Below, piece after piece: positions 11,256 through 23,870 of a stretch of DNA of 64,000 bases. Where the stretch lies: assembly GCA_003255025.1 (NCBI GenBank), contig QANY01007196.1, positions 236,666 through 300,665 on the forward strand. Reading direction: 5' to 3'. Position 1 is the first letter of the stretch. Every line of letters starts with the position of its first letter. A program made the translations under genes and the position numbers. This DNA comes from Datisca glomerata (lineage: Eukaryota; Streptophyta; Magnoliopsida; Cucurbitales; Datiscaceae). A model generated the notes under the pieces. That model was not told the DNA's origin. It did no database searches and saw nothing but the letters and a program-made list of their open reading frames with translations.

Positions 11256-13589
11256 CACTACAAAAAATATGGCATTCTACAAGATACGGATATCCCCGTG
11301 AAAAGTAATCCACAAGGATCATGCGGTACTTGTGACAGCCCCTCCTTACATTAAAAGTCTACATTTTTCGCGAGGCACAACGCCTCCTGTGAAGACCCTT
11401 GTGGTATCTCTCTTTTTACAGGATTTTTTGACTCTTGTATAAGTTGTTTAATGAGATTTTACGACTCCTGTTACTTTTATTCAACGTCTGTTTTTAATTC
11501 TCGTGAATTAATATTCATAGGTATTTTTATATCCTATTAAATCACATACCATAAACTTTTTTAAACCTCATTGAAATAGTTTTTTGTTATAAATTATACG
11601 TCTCATAAAGATTTTCCTGGCATTTTATAAACGCTATTTTTTTCAATCAATTTATATACACCTGTTTTCATACTTATTTAAGTATTCAAAATCAATACAT
11701 TACTTGCTAAAAGGCATTCATACATCATTTTATTTTCACAAAATATTATCTAAAAGTATCATCAAAGTATTAGTACTTAGTCTACTAATACAATAGAATC
11801 ATCATTCGTTTCAAAAAATAAAAAGCATCTAAAAGTTTCACAAACGCTACAAAATAACTTTAAATTTTCACTGCTCAGCTCTTCAAACTTTGATGTCAAG
11901 TTGAAAAATCTCAAGGGATTGTAGGTCCTACATTTTAAAGAAAATATATATTCAGTGTACTTGTTTAAATTTCTCATAACTAATATACACTACAATTACA
12001 ATGAATTGAATCCAATGTCATATGAATATAAAATTAGGAAACAAGTAAAATTCTAATGCAACAAATAGATTTCTTACTAGTAAAAAATTATGAACATATA
12101 TAAAGACACTCGCTAGTAAAAACCATGAGGTAGAAGTATATAGATACTCACTAATGCAGCAAATAGATACTCACGTAATCAATGTCATATCTTTTCATGT
12201 TCAAGTTCTAATTCTGCAGAAATTCTTATAATCATTGTTGTCATAGATACAAATCTAAGACTAGAATGCTATAAAACAGCACATAACATGATGATTTGTG
12301 TTCATCAGGTCACAAAGCCCCAAAATAATAATGTCCAGATTGACAAATATAATTAATTTTCATTCATCAATCAGTTTTCATCTCTTCCACGTACGTCTGC
12401 CATGTGTGGATATCAAAACAAAGGACTAAAAAATATTATCACATATCCACCTTACTTTAGGGAAAACAAGATATTGCAAAAATATGTTTCCTCCATAACT
12501 TTCAAGCAGAACCAATAATAGGATGATAAATAGAATCAAGTCAACCATGTCTTGCCAAATGCGTCTTCAGAGAAATTAAAGATGATTACGTGATAATAGA
12601 TAGAGCGTTGATAGCTAATTTCACGCTAGCAATGGTTCGGGTAACTAGTCCATTTTGGCTGGCTGAAACAAAAAAGAAAACCAAAATCACTCAACTATAG
12701 CGCTTTTAGACTTAGACCATTTCATGAGGCTTCCTTGGGTAAGCTTGGTGTGGTTCTTGAAGTCTAGTATGAATCATAGTTTAAGTTTTTAGTAAGTAGA
12801 ATAAGCTTTCTACGAGAAACAAACTGTTCACTGGGGGGGTTAGTCAAGATGAGAACTGTTTGCTTGGTGAAGGACGAAAGATCACAACCTTCTTAGGAAG
12901 TATTTGGATATATGGCCCTTATCTATCAGATACAAGTTTGACATTAGAGCCTCCATAATTCCCTCAACAATTATAGAGAAAAATTCACATGCCCATTGGT
13001 TTTTTAAAAAATAATATACCTTGAACTCCTTCATGGCCCTGCTTATTGGCTATGTCTATCTTATCAATCACAATAGTAACCACACATATTAAAACAACGG
13101 AGTCACATATACACCAAGTTGACAATTAATGTATATTATTATACATGCTCTTATCATAAACTTACAAGATAGAATGCAAAACTGAGAAGAAGCAGGAAGA
13201 AAACTGAAAAGTTCAAAAGACTAAGAGTTCATATAGGAGGGTTTACGAGTATTAAATCCTTGATCTTTTCTTGATTCTTGAGTGCATATTTAACAACAAC
13301 TGGTGCAAAGTATCCCTCAGAAATATATCAAATATTGAAGAACTTTTTAGTTGGATATCACATAGTGAATAAAGTCTACAAGTAAAATTGTCCTTAAATA
13401 TTCTCGAAAGTAAAATATACTAGAACAACAAGTGAGATCTTATTAATGTCTAGTGCATCAACAAAAGATTCCAACGATGACACATACTCTATAAATCAGA
13501 AAGATAATTTAACATGTTGGAGAATCAGAATGAAAATTATGGCAAGCATGATTATGGGAAATAAAAAGGAAAGTTGATTGATAGTGTAT

Positions 13590-14215
13590 AAATAGGAGAA
13601 GACATCTATTATTATGCTTTTTCCTTATTTCTAGACACATCATGTATAAACTCCTTAGATTTATAACTGCTGTTTATATTATGTTTTTCCTTAATTCTAG
13701 ACAAACCATGTACATACTTCTTATTAAGATTTATAGTCGTGTCTGTATATATAATAAGCTTGTATATTTCAAAGAAGATATGACTGAGAAACTATAATTG
13801 TCTACATGATATCGTAGACTGCTGGCCAAATTAGTTTTTTCCGTTGCTACTAGCCTTAATTATTGGACGACCTTCTAGATAACACCAGCGAGTTTCATTA
13901 CTAGAGGCTGGAGCAACCTGTTCAGCCCTCATTGCAGGGGAAAATCAGGCTAAGTTCTGAAACAAAATCAGAATTTTTTCACTCCATGCAACCCAATGTT
14001 TTTCTTATCCATGTTCTGAAACTACAGAAGTCATGTCGACATCTAATCCATCTAATACCCCTGTATCAACCCATCATTGTGTGAATACCAAAACCTCCAC
14101 GATTCCTTCAAGTGAAATAGAAGCAACTACATTAAATGCTCACAACTATTCAAAACATTCATTGAAGGGAAGGGAAAACTAAACCATCTCATGGGACCTG
14201 AACCAAGAAAAATGA
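13590..14215 (+). pseudogene. Nested copia LTR/gag relic inside the CACTA element
   Basis: A ~70-bp direct repeat (TTTTTCCTTA(A/T)TTCTAGACA at ~13618 and ~13683) precedes a weak primer-site-like CATGATATCGTAGAC near 13806. From 14033 a short reading frame starts MSTSNPSNTP and passes through a TLNAHNYS segment. After a frameshift it continues as EGKGKLNHLMG, the arrangement expected in a copia gag N-terminus. No pol follows. Confidence 0.4.
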
Positions 14216-14527
14216 TTTAATTGATGAATTCTAGGACATCATTTTATTCAAATTCTTCCAAATAGATAGCATTCATGACACTAGAGTAGAAAAGAAAGAC
14301 ACAATTGAATGACAAGTATTATTTAATGTAGTCAAATCCATATTTTTGTTGAGGCTTATCCGAAAACCAAAACCCTGCAATAAGAGGAAAGTAGCGAGAA
14401 AGATCTTCCTTAGCAAGCTATAAAAGTAATGTATGATGGCAAGAATTATTCAATGCCCTTATTTAAACATAAAGGCTAAAATTTGTTAGATGGTAAATAT
14501 AGAGAAACAAAGCAATGAAATAAGAGG

Positions 14528-14564
14528 GGCGGGGGGGGGGGGGGGGGAACTACAGTANGGGGGG
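14528..14564. repeat. Poly-G run with an ambiguous base
   Basis: A GGGGGCGGGG... homopolymer-like run is followed at 14558 by the only N I noticed in the window. The local sequence quality is doubtful. Confidence 0.9.
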
Positions 14565-14938
14565 ACGAGTGAAGTTGTTTAGCATGGATAAACAACATTG
14601 AAGTTGAATTTTTGTCAAAGTTAATCACAATGCAAGGAAAAAGAAAATAAAATGGCATATAACGTCGAACATGACAAAATCACGTAAAGCATGAATACTG
14701 ATAAAGAAGTTTTTCTTGTATACAAGAATACAAGTAAATGGTCCATAAAATGCTCAGCAGATTTTTGATACATAAACATGAGATAAAAAATATGGCCAAC
14801 TAAAGGGATAAGTAGGATAACTAACATTTATCCAAAAAAATATTGTTTCCATGTTCAAGTCAAGATAAATAATTGTCTAGGTTTTACTACATAACTTCAG
14901 TCGCCTTGGAGCACATCGTGCCTTTCAGAAAATCAGGT

Positions 14939-14973
14939 GGTGTGTGTGTGTATGTGTGTTAGAGAGAGAGAGA
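14939..14973. repeat. Compound GT/GA microsatellite
   Basis: A GTGTGTGTGTATGTGTG tract runs into AGAGAGAGAGAG, inside the CACTA element. Confidence 0.9.
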
Positions 14974-17018
14974 GGCATTTGGTAATTGTAGATAATCACT
15001 TAAAGAATTAATTACAACTCTCATAAGTCATCACATTGAAATGGAAGAATAATTCTATCTAAGTAGATCTTCAGTGTACCAAGTTTTATAACTCTTTGGA
15101 TGTAAAATAGTCATAATATTTACCTCTGGAATCTTGATAACTTTAAGAGCTCAGAAAATGCAAGATTAACGTCATCATTTCTGCAAGACGGATGAGAAGG
15201 ATTGAATGTGATTTTCCATAAAGCTACCAGAGAGAAGCTTTGGAAAGAACCTCACCTTGGTGGGTTGCAGATAGCCAAATGATCAAGTAATACAACAGTT
15301 GAAGGAAATCCTTTACATAGTTCCTCAATATCTGTAATGTGAAGGTTGAGTCCCTTAAATTTAGTCTTTATATACTTGCTCCATCATTTTCTAACAAATA
15401 TTTAAAGTTAGTCCTTTACATATTTGCTCCATCAATTTCTAACTAAGTTTAATTTCTCATGTGAAAAACAAGAAATTATAGATATCATAGCACAACAAAA
15501 ACAAAAGAGAGAACTCACAATCATAGACACTAGTCCACAATGACAAGATGTCCATTTAAGTACAGAGACCATCCATCCTGCATAATTAATCTCAAAGATT
15601 TAAAAAGATCATTGATCATATAATATTTATCTATTTTTCATCAACATTCTACATCTAATTCATAGCTTAGTTCAACACAAAAAGAAACATAAATAAATTA
15701 TTAAAATAGCTTTAAGTAACATTTCCCAAAAGAATAAGGGGAATATTGACTAAGAATTTCCAATTTCTATGAAGTTTGAAAAATCTTCTTCACTCTCAAA
15801 CTTAAAAATCATATGAAACAAATTCACAAGCTTCAAATTCTAAAACATGCAAAAAAGAGAGAAAGTCTGGCCACCAAACATAAATACAACACCATTGGCA
15901 TATTCAATTCTTTGAAGCTCTCAGCACAATTTCCGCCCTAAAGCAAAAAAGTTTTCATACCCAGGTAAGGATGTAGGGGAATACTGGCGTGCTTGAGGTG
16001 GGAGATGTGGGTTAGAAAAAATTTCCTTCGTGTCATCGTCAGTACACCTAGAGTGATTAACTGAAATAGAGTCTTGGCAGTGATGTTCTCGACAATTCGA
16101 AGCTATAATCTATTAAGAGAGTAGAGATGAAGAGACTTGAAGGAGGCAGAGGAAATTTCTACAAAATCGTGAAGGGAGGATATATATATATACCTTACTT
16201 GAGAAGTTTGAGCCTAGGGTATGCTTATTGGCTAGCTTGAGACGAAGAGATTCAAAGAATATGTCAAATGGTCTAAAAGAAAGTCCAATCTAGAAGGAAG
16301 CAAACCTGCTATAGAAGTTGGTAGAGAGATTAACGAAGGTCTGGAGCCATAGCTTCTGAAAAAGTTTAGCATTCAATGGTGAATGCATCTTCCTATTTCA
16401 CTCTACTCCACTGAGAAGCTTTCTACTGCAGACTCTGCATCTCTCCTTCTGCGTTTGTGGTGACTTGAACTCTAAAATTTCAAAAAGAAATTAAGAGAGT
16501 AAAAATCTCACAGATCCACCATCATCACCGAGCGACAACCAAAGCTCGACAGATCTTGAGAACCATCGCCAGTCATCCATATCTCTTTAGATGAATCAGA
16601 TGTAGAGGGAATTTTTACAAACTCAGATGAGAGAGAGACCTTACCTGAGAAGCTTGAGGCTAGGCGAGGCGAGGCGAGAGTTATCTTGATACTAAGAGAG
16701 GCGAGGGAAGGGTCAGACTGAGAGAGGCAGATGTTAGGGTTTGCTTTCCCTCTTGGCTTCCCTCTGTCTAAAAGTTGAACTAATCAAACGAGAGAGACTA
16801 TAAATTTTATTCTCGTTGAGCGCGAATAGAATTTTCATGCCCGCATTTTTTTTATCAAGTTCCACTCTTCTAAATTCTCACACTAGCCTTCAATTTTTGC
16901 TTTTTTACAAGAATTTTCTTACATGATTCATAAAAACCTTGTTGTCTGGAGTTTTCTACATGAGGAGACAAAAAACCCTGTACCTAAAATATTATAGAAT
17001 ATCATATTTATTGTAGTG

Positions 17019-17038
17019 CTCTTTGTCTCTGTCTCTAT

Positions 17039-17103
<65 letters not shown>

Positions 17104-17155
17104 TCCCCCCTCTCCCACTATCTCTTTGTCTCTCTCGCTCTCTCTTTCTTTTGCA
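17019..17155. repeat. (CT)n and (CA)n microsatellite
   Basis: CTCTTTGTCTCTGTCTCT is followed by ~60 bp of CA dinucleotides (17039-17101) and a second CT-rich tract. It directly abuts the right end of the CACTA element, matching the CT tract on its left side, so the element probably inserted within one compound microsatellite. Confidence 0.95.
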
Positions 17156-17159
17156 CTTG

Positions 17160-18800
17160 AAACAGTGAATGTACGATGTGAAAAAGATATGCCTCCAAAT
17201 TTGACAGCAACTGAGAATGAGGATATGATAGAACTTGCTTGTTGATAATGTAATGAGAAAGGTCAAATCAGAAAATACAACAGCAAAGGTATGGCTCAAA
17301 CTAGAGCTTCTCTACATGACTAAATCTGTTCGTAGATTAGCATACATCATAATAGCTCTTTAGCTTCAAGATGAGTCTTTCAAGATCACTAGAAGACAAA
17401 CTTGATGAGTTTCAAAAATTGGTGAATGACCTCAATGACAGTGGTGAAGAATTGAGTGGCAACACTCTTGCAGTTGTACTTATGGACTTTCTACCTGATT
17501 ACTATAAGGATGATATGAATATAATTAAATACGGTAGAGAAGTGTGTCTTTGGATGATGTTATAGCAACCTTTAGAGTAAGGAAATTGGTAATCAAAGCT
17601 GAAAATAAATCTTGAGGAAATGGTGAAGGTCTATATGTTTAAGCTGAGCTAGAAAAGAAAGGTAACAATAACTTCTAGAAAGAGAAGGATAATAACAAGA
17701 ACAAATCACTTTATTGATTGAAGCAGTCCCCTACACAATGGTATGAAGGTTTGATGAGTTTGTGCTCAAATATAAGTTTAAAAAGAGTTATTTCGATAGT
17801 TGTGTATACTTCCAGATATTAAAGGAAGGTAAATACATTTATCTTCTCCTATATGTGGATGACTTACTAAGATCAATCTGAAATTCAAAATTTGAAAGAA
17901 AAACTCAAATATGAATTTGAAATGAAGGATATTAGGAAAGCTTGAAGAATCATTGGGATTGATATCAATAGAGATAGGAGCAAGAAGGTTCTCACTTTGT
18001 CTCAAAGTAAGTATGGAAATTTTTTTTTAATATTTTTAACATCGAAGAAGTTAAATCTACCACTGCCGTTTGTGCTCATTTTAAACTAATTGTTAGCACT
18101 GAGAGCATGACATAGGAAGAAGAATAGTGCATGAGAAAAATTCCATATCAAAGTGTAGTAGGAAGCCTCATACACGCAATGGTATGCACTAGGGATGATA
18201 TTGCTTATGGAGTTAGTTTAGTTAGTTGTTTTGTGAGTAAACCTGGAAAAATCCATTGGGAAACTGTAAAATGGATTTTGATATATCCTAAGGGTACAAC
18301 ACATGTTAGTTTAAGGTACATTTGATCAGATTGTTCAAATTCTCAAACTGAGGGATATTGTGACTCAGATTATGTAGGAGATTTAGATAAAAGAAGATCG
18401 CTAAAGGTATGCTTTCACTCTTGGAGGAAACCTGATTAGCTGGAAATGAAAACTTCAGCATGTGGTTGCTTTATCCACTACTAAAGCTAAATACATTGTC
18501 ATAACAGAAATTGTTAAGGAGGCACTATGGTTGAAGGGAATGATCAATAAGTTAGGCCTTAACCAAGAATGTGTAAAGGTCCACTATGATTCTCAAAGTG
18601 TCATACATATGACTAAAAATAGCATGTACCATGAGAGAACTACGCATATAGATGTAAAGTTTCACTTTATCAGAGATATCATATCAGACGAACTTGTAAC
18701 AATGGAGAAGATCTCAACATTGACCAAGCCAGCAGACATTTTGACTAAAGGAGTTCCAATCACTAAGTTCTCATCTTCATTGAATATGCTTGGTGTTTAA
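17160..18800 (+). pseudogene. Truncated Ty1/copia element: gag, partial RT, RNase H
   Basis: The gag part (~17170-17640) reads WLKLELLYMTKSV then, after a frameshift at ~17370, SLEDKLDEFQKLVNDLN, characteristic of copia UBN2 gag. It then jumps directly to late reverse transcriptase near 17790-18000 (YLLLYVDDLL, EFEMKDI), so zinc knuckle, protease, integrase and early RT are deleted. RNase H follows: SVVGSLIHAMVCTRDDIAYG (18150s), SDYVGDLDKRRS, then at 18462-18800 VALSTTKAKY, HYDSQSVIHM, HIDVKFHFI and the terminal TKPADILTKG. Several stops and frameshifts show it is dead. A 3' LTR follows at 18876. Confidence 0.85.
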
Positions 18801-18875
18801 AAGACTTGGCAACTTTGGAGGGTGTGCAAGGTACCTAGTTTGTTTCGCTATAGAAATGGGAGTCAAGGTGGAAAT

Positions 18876-19360
18876 TGTTAGTTATATGCCTTTCATAATT
18901 AAGAGAGGTAGTTTATTATAAACTATATTTGGGAAGTTAATTAATTATTAGCTAACTTGATCAATTACCTACAACTGTCATTTTATTAAAATAGTTTAAT
19001 AACTCATATTCTCCTATAAATAGAGTAGTGCACTACTTTGTCATTGTATTGATAATTCTAGTAATTATTGAATACCTGTCAGAAAATTTAGAAAGTGTTT
19101 AAGAGAAAGATAGTAGGTTCTTTTCTTGGTTTTGTATTCTCTAGGAGGGAGGGAGTTTGATCAAAGTTCTTTCTATACTTTGATAAGTTTTTCTCTAGTT
19201 TCTTTTATAAGTATTGGTGTTTCTAAACAATATCTATATAGTGAAACAACTAGGGCCTAAAATCCTTCCTTGAAATAAGATTCTTTTATTTAATCCAAAC
19301 CAAGTAAAATATTGTGTTCCATTGCTTTCTTTCCCTACTCTCAATTTCAGTTTTTCCATA
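18876..19360 (+). mobile_element. 3' LTR of the truncated copia element
   Basis: A purine-rich tract (AAGGTGGAAAT, ending at 18875) precedes TGTTAGTTATATG at 18876, the usual polypurine tract and LTR start. A TATA box (TATAAATAG, from 19015) lies ~140 bp inside, as expected for an LTR promoter. The 3' boundary near 19360 is a guess; I found no second LTR to compare. Confidence 0.6.
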
Positions 19361-19860
19361 TCAATTTTTTACATTTTAAGTAGCTTCTTCTTGGATAATC
19401 TTGTCTTGATTCTCAATAGATCCTATCGCAAGGTATCTGAACTTGAAAGTGACGCACCCATGCTCTAACTACAGTATGTTTTTCCAAGGCATAGATCTTA
19501 TCAAAATACCCTTCTTCCATTCTCTTCTTTGTCTTCGAAGAATCTTGTATAAGGAGCAAGATGCTTAAACTTGCTCCTTCTAGACCCCACAACTCATGTC
19601 ATTTCACCACGCATCCACCTTTCACGTCAAAGGAATTAAACTCACCACATTTTGTGGTGAGCACTCATGTAGCATGCATGTCTTCATTAACGTAATGAGT
19701 TTCATCATGACCTTCTGTAGGTGATCCAACGCCTGAAGCCACATTCTTGATGAGATTGTGTGTTGAGTAACCTCTCACCTAAAATCTAGGAGTAACAATT
19801 GCATCGCCGCTATTGCTTGCTGGCCCTGGATCATTGATGCATGCATCTATACGACATATT
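19361..19860. other. Intergenic between two copia elements
   Basis: About 500 bp of mixed-composition DNA without a reading frame or repeat I recognise. It continues on the far side of the following copia element (from 24868), which split it. Confidence 0.5.
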
Positions 19861-19865
19861 GCCTC
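19861..19865. repeat. Target-site duplication GCCTC, left copy
   Basis: GCCTC immediately precedes the 5' LTR and recurs at 24863-24867 immediately after the 3' LTR. A 5-bp duplication is the rule for copia insertion. Confidence 0.9.
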
Positions 19866-20078
19866 TATTAGAATGAGTGGTTAGTTAGTTAAGGTTAGCT
19901 AAGTTTAAGGGTATTTCTATCTTTTTATTCTCTCTAATGGCTACTTTATTGCCCTGTATTATCACGTTCCCTTGTTGACTTTAGTTACTATTTTGAAAGC
20001 TTAATGAAAGGTATTATTCAGATTATCTTCTTCTCTCTTATTTTCCTTCTTATCTTCTCTCGATCATCTGTTTCCACA
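19866..20078 (+). repeat. 5' LTR of the copia element
   Basis: It begins TATTAGAATGAG (the canonical TG has mutated to TA), ends TTTCCACA, and matches the LTR at 24649-24862 almost throughout. Confidence 0.93.
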
Positions 20079-20090
20079 TGGTATCAGAGC
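20079..20090 (+). other. Primer-binding site for initiator-Met tRNA
   Basis: TGGTATCAGAGC directly follows the 5' LTR. This is the standard plant copia primer site complementary to the 3' end of initiator methionine tRNA. Confidence 0.95.
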
Positions 20091-20114
20091 CAGATCTGAC
20101 TCACATCTCTATTC

Positions 20115-21190
20115 ATGGCTGAGAAGAAATCCCTTCTGTAGAAAGTATCGATTCTATTGAGAAAGCCTTTCCCATTCAACCTAATTCTCAGACTGTCCCT
20201 TCATCCTCCAACCCTCAAAATCTTGTTTCTCAGAACACTTCTTTACCTTCTTAAGGAAATAATAGCAACTTGATTGTACCCATTGCAGATTCTTCTTCTC
20301 CCTCTCACTCCTCCATATTCCTTGTTTCGAACATTTGTAACCTTGTATCGATTCACCTTGACACGAACAATTTCACTCTCTGGAAATTTCAGATTTCAGC
20401 AATCTTGAAAGCATATGCAATATTTAGTTTCATGGATGGTATTATCACCTGCCCAGCAAGATTCATCAAGACTGATGATGGGAAAGATGTTTTGAACGCT
20501 AAGTATGATCACTGGGTAACCCAGGACCATCCTTGATCACATTGATTAATGCAACTCTATCACCAATAGCACTATCTTATGTTGTAGGATGCAAAATGTC
20601 AAGAGAAGTCTGGGATTCAATTGAAAAAGTGTTTGGCATCAGTATCAAGAACCAATATACTTGAGTTAAAATCTAACCTTCAGTCTATCTCAAAGAAACC
20701 AATGGAGAACATTGACAAGTTTTTTACAGTAGCAGTTCGTATCGATGATGAAGATATTCTGATTCTCACAATAAATGGTTTACCTACAGAATACAACATG
20801 ATTCGCACTTCAATTCGTACCAGATCTGATCCTCTTTCTCTTGTGGAACGCCATGTCCTATTGAAGTCAGAAGAACATTTTTTGAAAAATCAACATAAAC
20901 ATCAAGAACAAGTCTTCAAAACACGACCTTCTTTGCATCTCAAAATAATCGTGGTTATCGCAACTTCAGAGACAATAGAGGGCGTTCTAGGTCAAACAGA
21001 GGGGGAAGAAATCAAAATTGGGGATCTTCTCAATTACCATCCATTTTAGGTACTCCACCACAGCAACCTGTACAATCCTTTAAACTTCAAAATGTTAACA
21101 ATGGGAGACAATGGTACTTCCTCAACTGGGGGTCGAGTATAGTGCCAGATTTGTAACAAGTTTGGGCACTCAGCTTTGGACTACTACCAC
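20115..21190 (+). pseudogene. Copia gag with degenerate zinc knuckle
   Basis: The gag probably started at the ATG at 20115 (MAEKKSLL then a stop), or slightly later in another frame. Recognisable parts are VSIHLDTNNFTLWKFQISAI (~20345-20405), SREVWDSIEKVF (~20600), LELKSNLQSISKK and MENIDKFFTVA (20660-20740), and LTINGLPTEYNMI. The zinc knuckle near 21140-21185 reads CQICNKFGHSALDYYH, so the last cysteine of CX2CX4HX4C is replaced by tyrosine. At least two frameshifts break the frame. Confidence 0.85.
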
Positions 21191-21334
21191 AAAATAAATT
21201 TCTCTTACCAAGGTCGTAATCCACCAACCAGTCTTCTAGAAAATGACTGTCATGAACACTGGTCCCTCATCCACTAATCATGTGTGGATTACTCATACAA
21301 GGTACAATACTCATCTCACCCCTGACTTGCAAAC

Positions 21335-21440
21335 CAAATTTCAGTAGGAAATGGTCAATGTCTGGTGAAGATCAAATTTCAGTAGGAAATGGTCAATGTC
21401 TGGTGAAGATCAAATTTCAGTAGGAAATGGTCAATGTCTG
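21335..21440 (+). repeat. 38-bp tandem repeat, 2.8 copies, inside the copia element
   Basis: The unit starting CAAATTTCAGTAGGAAATGG occurs at 21335, 21373 and 21411; the third copy is cut after 30 bp. The copies are identical, so the duplication is much younger than the surrounding decay. It lies where the protease would be. Confidence 0.97.
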
Positions 21441-21833
21441 CCCATCACACAGGTTCTGCCATACTTAATACTCCATCTAACTCTTTCTCTTTGTCTCATG
21501 TTATGCGTGTGCCTCATCTTGCATCTAATCTTTTATCCGTTTACTAATTATGTTTGGAGCATAACTGCCTCTTTATTTTTGCGCAACATATTTCTTTATA
21601 TAGGACAAGGAAACTAGTGATATCTTGCATAAAGGTCTCAGTGTTAATGGACTTTGTCTCATCCCCACTTCCTTGCCTAAATAAATGTCTGCTTGTCTTG
21701 CTTCCAAGAATTCTAACTCCTTGTGGCATAAGAGATTAGGCCACCCTAGTTCAATTGTTGTTAAAAAAATTCTTACTTCTGCCGGTAACAATGTAATAAG
21801 TATGATTTTGATTCTTGTGTTTGCATTAGTTGT

Positions 21834-22385
21834 GTGATGAATAAAATGCCCAATCTTTCTTTTCCCACTTCTGTCTCTACTACTAATGCTTCCTTATCCC
21901 TCATTAACAGTGATGTGTGGGGACTTTCACCCTCACTATCATTACTTGGTCACAAATATTATGCCTTATTTATTGATGATTATTCACGGTTCACTTGGTT
22001 TTATCCTATAATCAACAAATCTGATGTCTTTATGATTTTTAAGAATTTCAAATCTGTGGTTGAAAAATTCTTTTCTACCAAAATTAAGACCTTAAGGAGT
22101 GATGGGGGTGGGGAGTACAATAGCAATGCCTTTAAATATTTTCTTAGTGCTTGTGGAATAATCCATCAGAAAACTTACCCTCACACCCCTCAGCAAAATG
22201 GGGTGGCTGAGAGTAAACATGGACGTTTGGCAGAGACTGGGTTAACCATGCATCATCATGCTTCTTTGCCTGCTAACTTCTGGAATTTTGCTTTCTCTAC
22301 TGCTGTCTTTCTAATCAATAAAATGCCTAGCGTTACAACAGGTAATTCCTCTCCCTTTACTCTTCTTTTTGAAAAAAACACCTAA
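21834..22385 (+). pseudogene. Copia integrase core
   Basis: The open stretch contains the integrase catalytic triad: the first Asp in LINSDVWG, the second in TLRSDGGGEY, and Glu in QQNGVAESKHGR. LFIDDYSRFTWFYP and FLINKMPS are further copia integrase signatures. The HHCC zinc-binding part upstream (near 21735-21835, HKRLGHP-like) is broken by a frameshift. The frame ends at 22385 in a C-rich/A-rich slippage site, and the integrase C-terminus continues out of frame. Confidence 0.9.
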
Positions 22386-22687
22386 TTATCAAGATTTTAC
22401 ATGTGTTTGGGTGCTCTTGTTTTCCAATTTTAAGACCATATACGAAAGATAAATCTCTCCTAAATTTGTAGAATGTATCTTTATTGGTTATGCTGCTAAT
22501 AAAAAAGGATTTCTCTACTATGATTTTCAAAATAAAAAATTCTATACTTCAAGAACTGTGATTTGTGCTGAAGATTCCTTTTCCCTTTCTGCCAAACATG
22601 TTAAGTCAGACTATTTCTCTGTTTTAAGTCTCACAGGACAACCCAACAGTATGTCTCTCTTTTACCCTTATTTCTAAAGGATTCTAC

Positions 22688-23830
22688 TTGGTCTGGTACT
22701 ATACTGGAACTATTAATGACTCTATAATAGTTTCTACTACTAGTTTGCACAATAATTCTGCTAATAAACATCTTGAACATGTTTTATCTGATACTGATTT
22801 TGGTTTAGCAACTGTTGGAGCTTCTGATTCTGGTTTAGCTACTGTTTTATCAAATTCTGATTTGTCTACTTATGTGCCTGCTTCTCCTATTTTAGATAAT
22901 TCTATACCTAACTATGATAATTTAATCCCTCATGTTATGCAAAATGCTAAGGACACTTCTGTTAATGCTTCTAATAATCCTGACATATCTCATCATGATA
23001 TGCATACTGCTAATGACACTTATGTTACTACTTCTACATCTCTTAACACACATCCTATGGGAACAAGGTCTAAAAGTGAAATTTCTAAGAAAAAGGCTCT
23101 TGTTGCTAGTGGTTTAGATTCTAAATCTGTCCTTACCATCAAACCTAGCAACTTTACTACTACCTCCAAGTGTCTAGCTTGGAATAAGACTATGAATGAT
23201 GAATATAGAGCCCTTATTTCTCAGAATACTTGGGACTTAGTTCCTTTACCTCCCTCTAAAAACATTGTTGGATGCAAGTTGGTATATAAGCTTAAATATC
23301 ACCCAAATGGGACTATAGCAAGAATCAAGGCCCGATTAGTAGCTAAGGGTTTTCACCAAAGAGAAAGGTTAGATTATGAAGAAACCTTTAGTCCAGTTAT
23401 CAAGAGTCCAACCAATTTTCTTATGCTTTCCTTAGCTGCCACTATAGGATGGTCTCTTGACAACTCGATGTTAAGAATTCTTTCTTACATGACAACCTAA
23501 ATGCGGAAGTTTATATGTCCCAACCACCAGGATTTATAGACAAAAACTACCTAAACTATGTATGCGAATTGAATACATCCTTGTATGGTTTAAAACAAGC
23601 TCCAATAGCTTGGTTTGAAAAATTCACCTCTCATATGTTGTCTATTGGTTTTGTTGGACCACTTGTTGATAGCTCTTTGTTTGTTCATGTTTTTGAATCA
23701 TCTTGACTTATATTTTAATATATGTGGATGATATTATAATTAGTAAGAATAACACCTAGCACAATCATATTGTCAAGAATTTGCGTAACTCCTTTGAATA
23801 ATGATCTTGGTGAGTTAAAATGTTTTCTTG
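22688..23830 (+). pseudogene. Copia reverse transcriptase
   Basis: A Ser/Thr/Asn-rich linker is followed by the RT: LAWNKTMNDEYRAL, NTWDLVPLPPS, KLVYKLKYHPNGTI, KARLVAKGFHQ and DYEETFSPVIKSPT. A deletion/frameshift near 23465 removes the usual QLDVKNAFLHG block. The frame resumes with VYMSQPPGFIDKN and SLYGLKQAPIAWFEKF (23515-23706). The catalytic YVDD (IYVDDIII) is encoded at ~23715-23740 in yet another frame. Confidence 0.92.
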
Positions 23831-23870
23831 GCTTATAAATATCTAGAATCAACAAAAATATGCAACAGAC

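Larger units (their letters stand above)
11256..17018. mobile_element. Non-autonomous CACTA (En/Spm) DNA transposon, 5.76 kb
   Basis: The left end is CACTACAAAAAATATGGCAT at 11256. The right end reverse-complemented is CACTACAATAAATATGATAT, ending at 17018. The inverted repeat continues as ATTCTACAA against ATTCTATAA, so at least ~26 bp match with four differences. CACTA is the diagnostic terminus of the superfamily, and CACTACAA is typical of plants. I see no intact transposase, so it would be mobilised in trans. The interior contains a decayed copia fragment, a poly-G run and a GC-richer stretch near 16300-16790 that may be captured host sequence. The expected 3-bp target duplication is not visible (TTA left, CTC right); both flanks are microsatellite-like and may have changed. 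Confidence 0.8.

Noticed and set aside
10949..11308. 119-residue Ser/Leu/Pro-rich frame
   Set aside because: It is the translation of the CT microsatellite and runs into the CACTA terminus.
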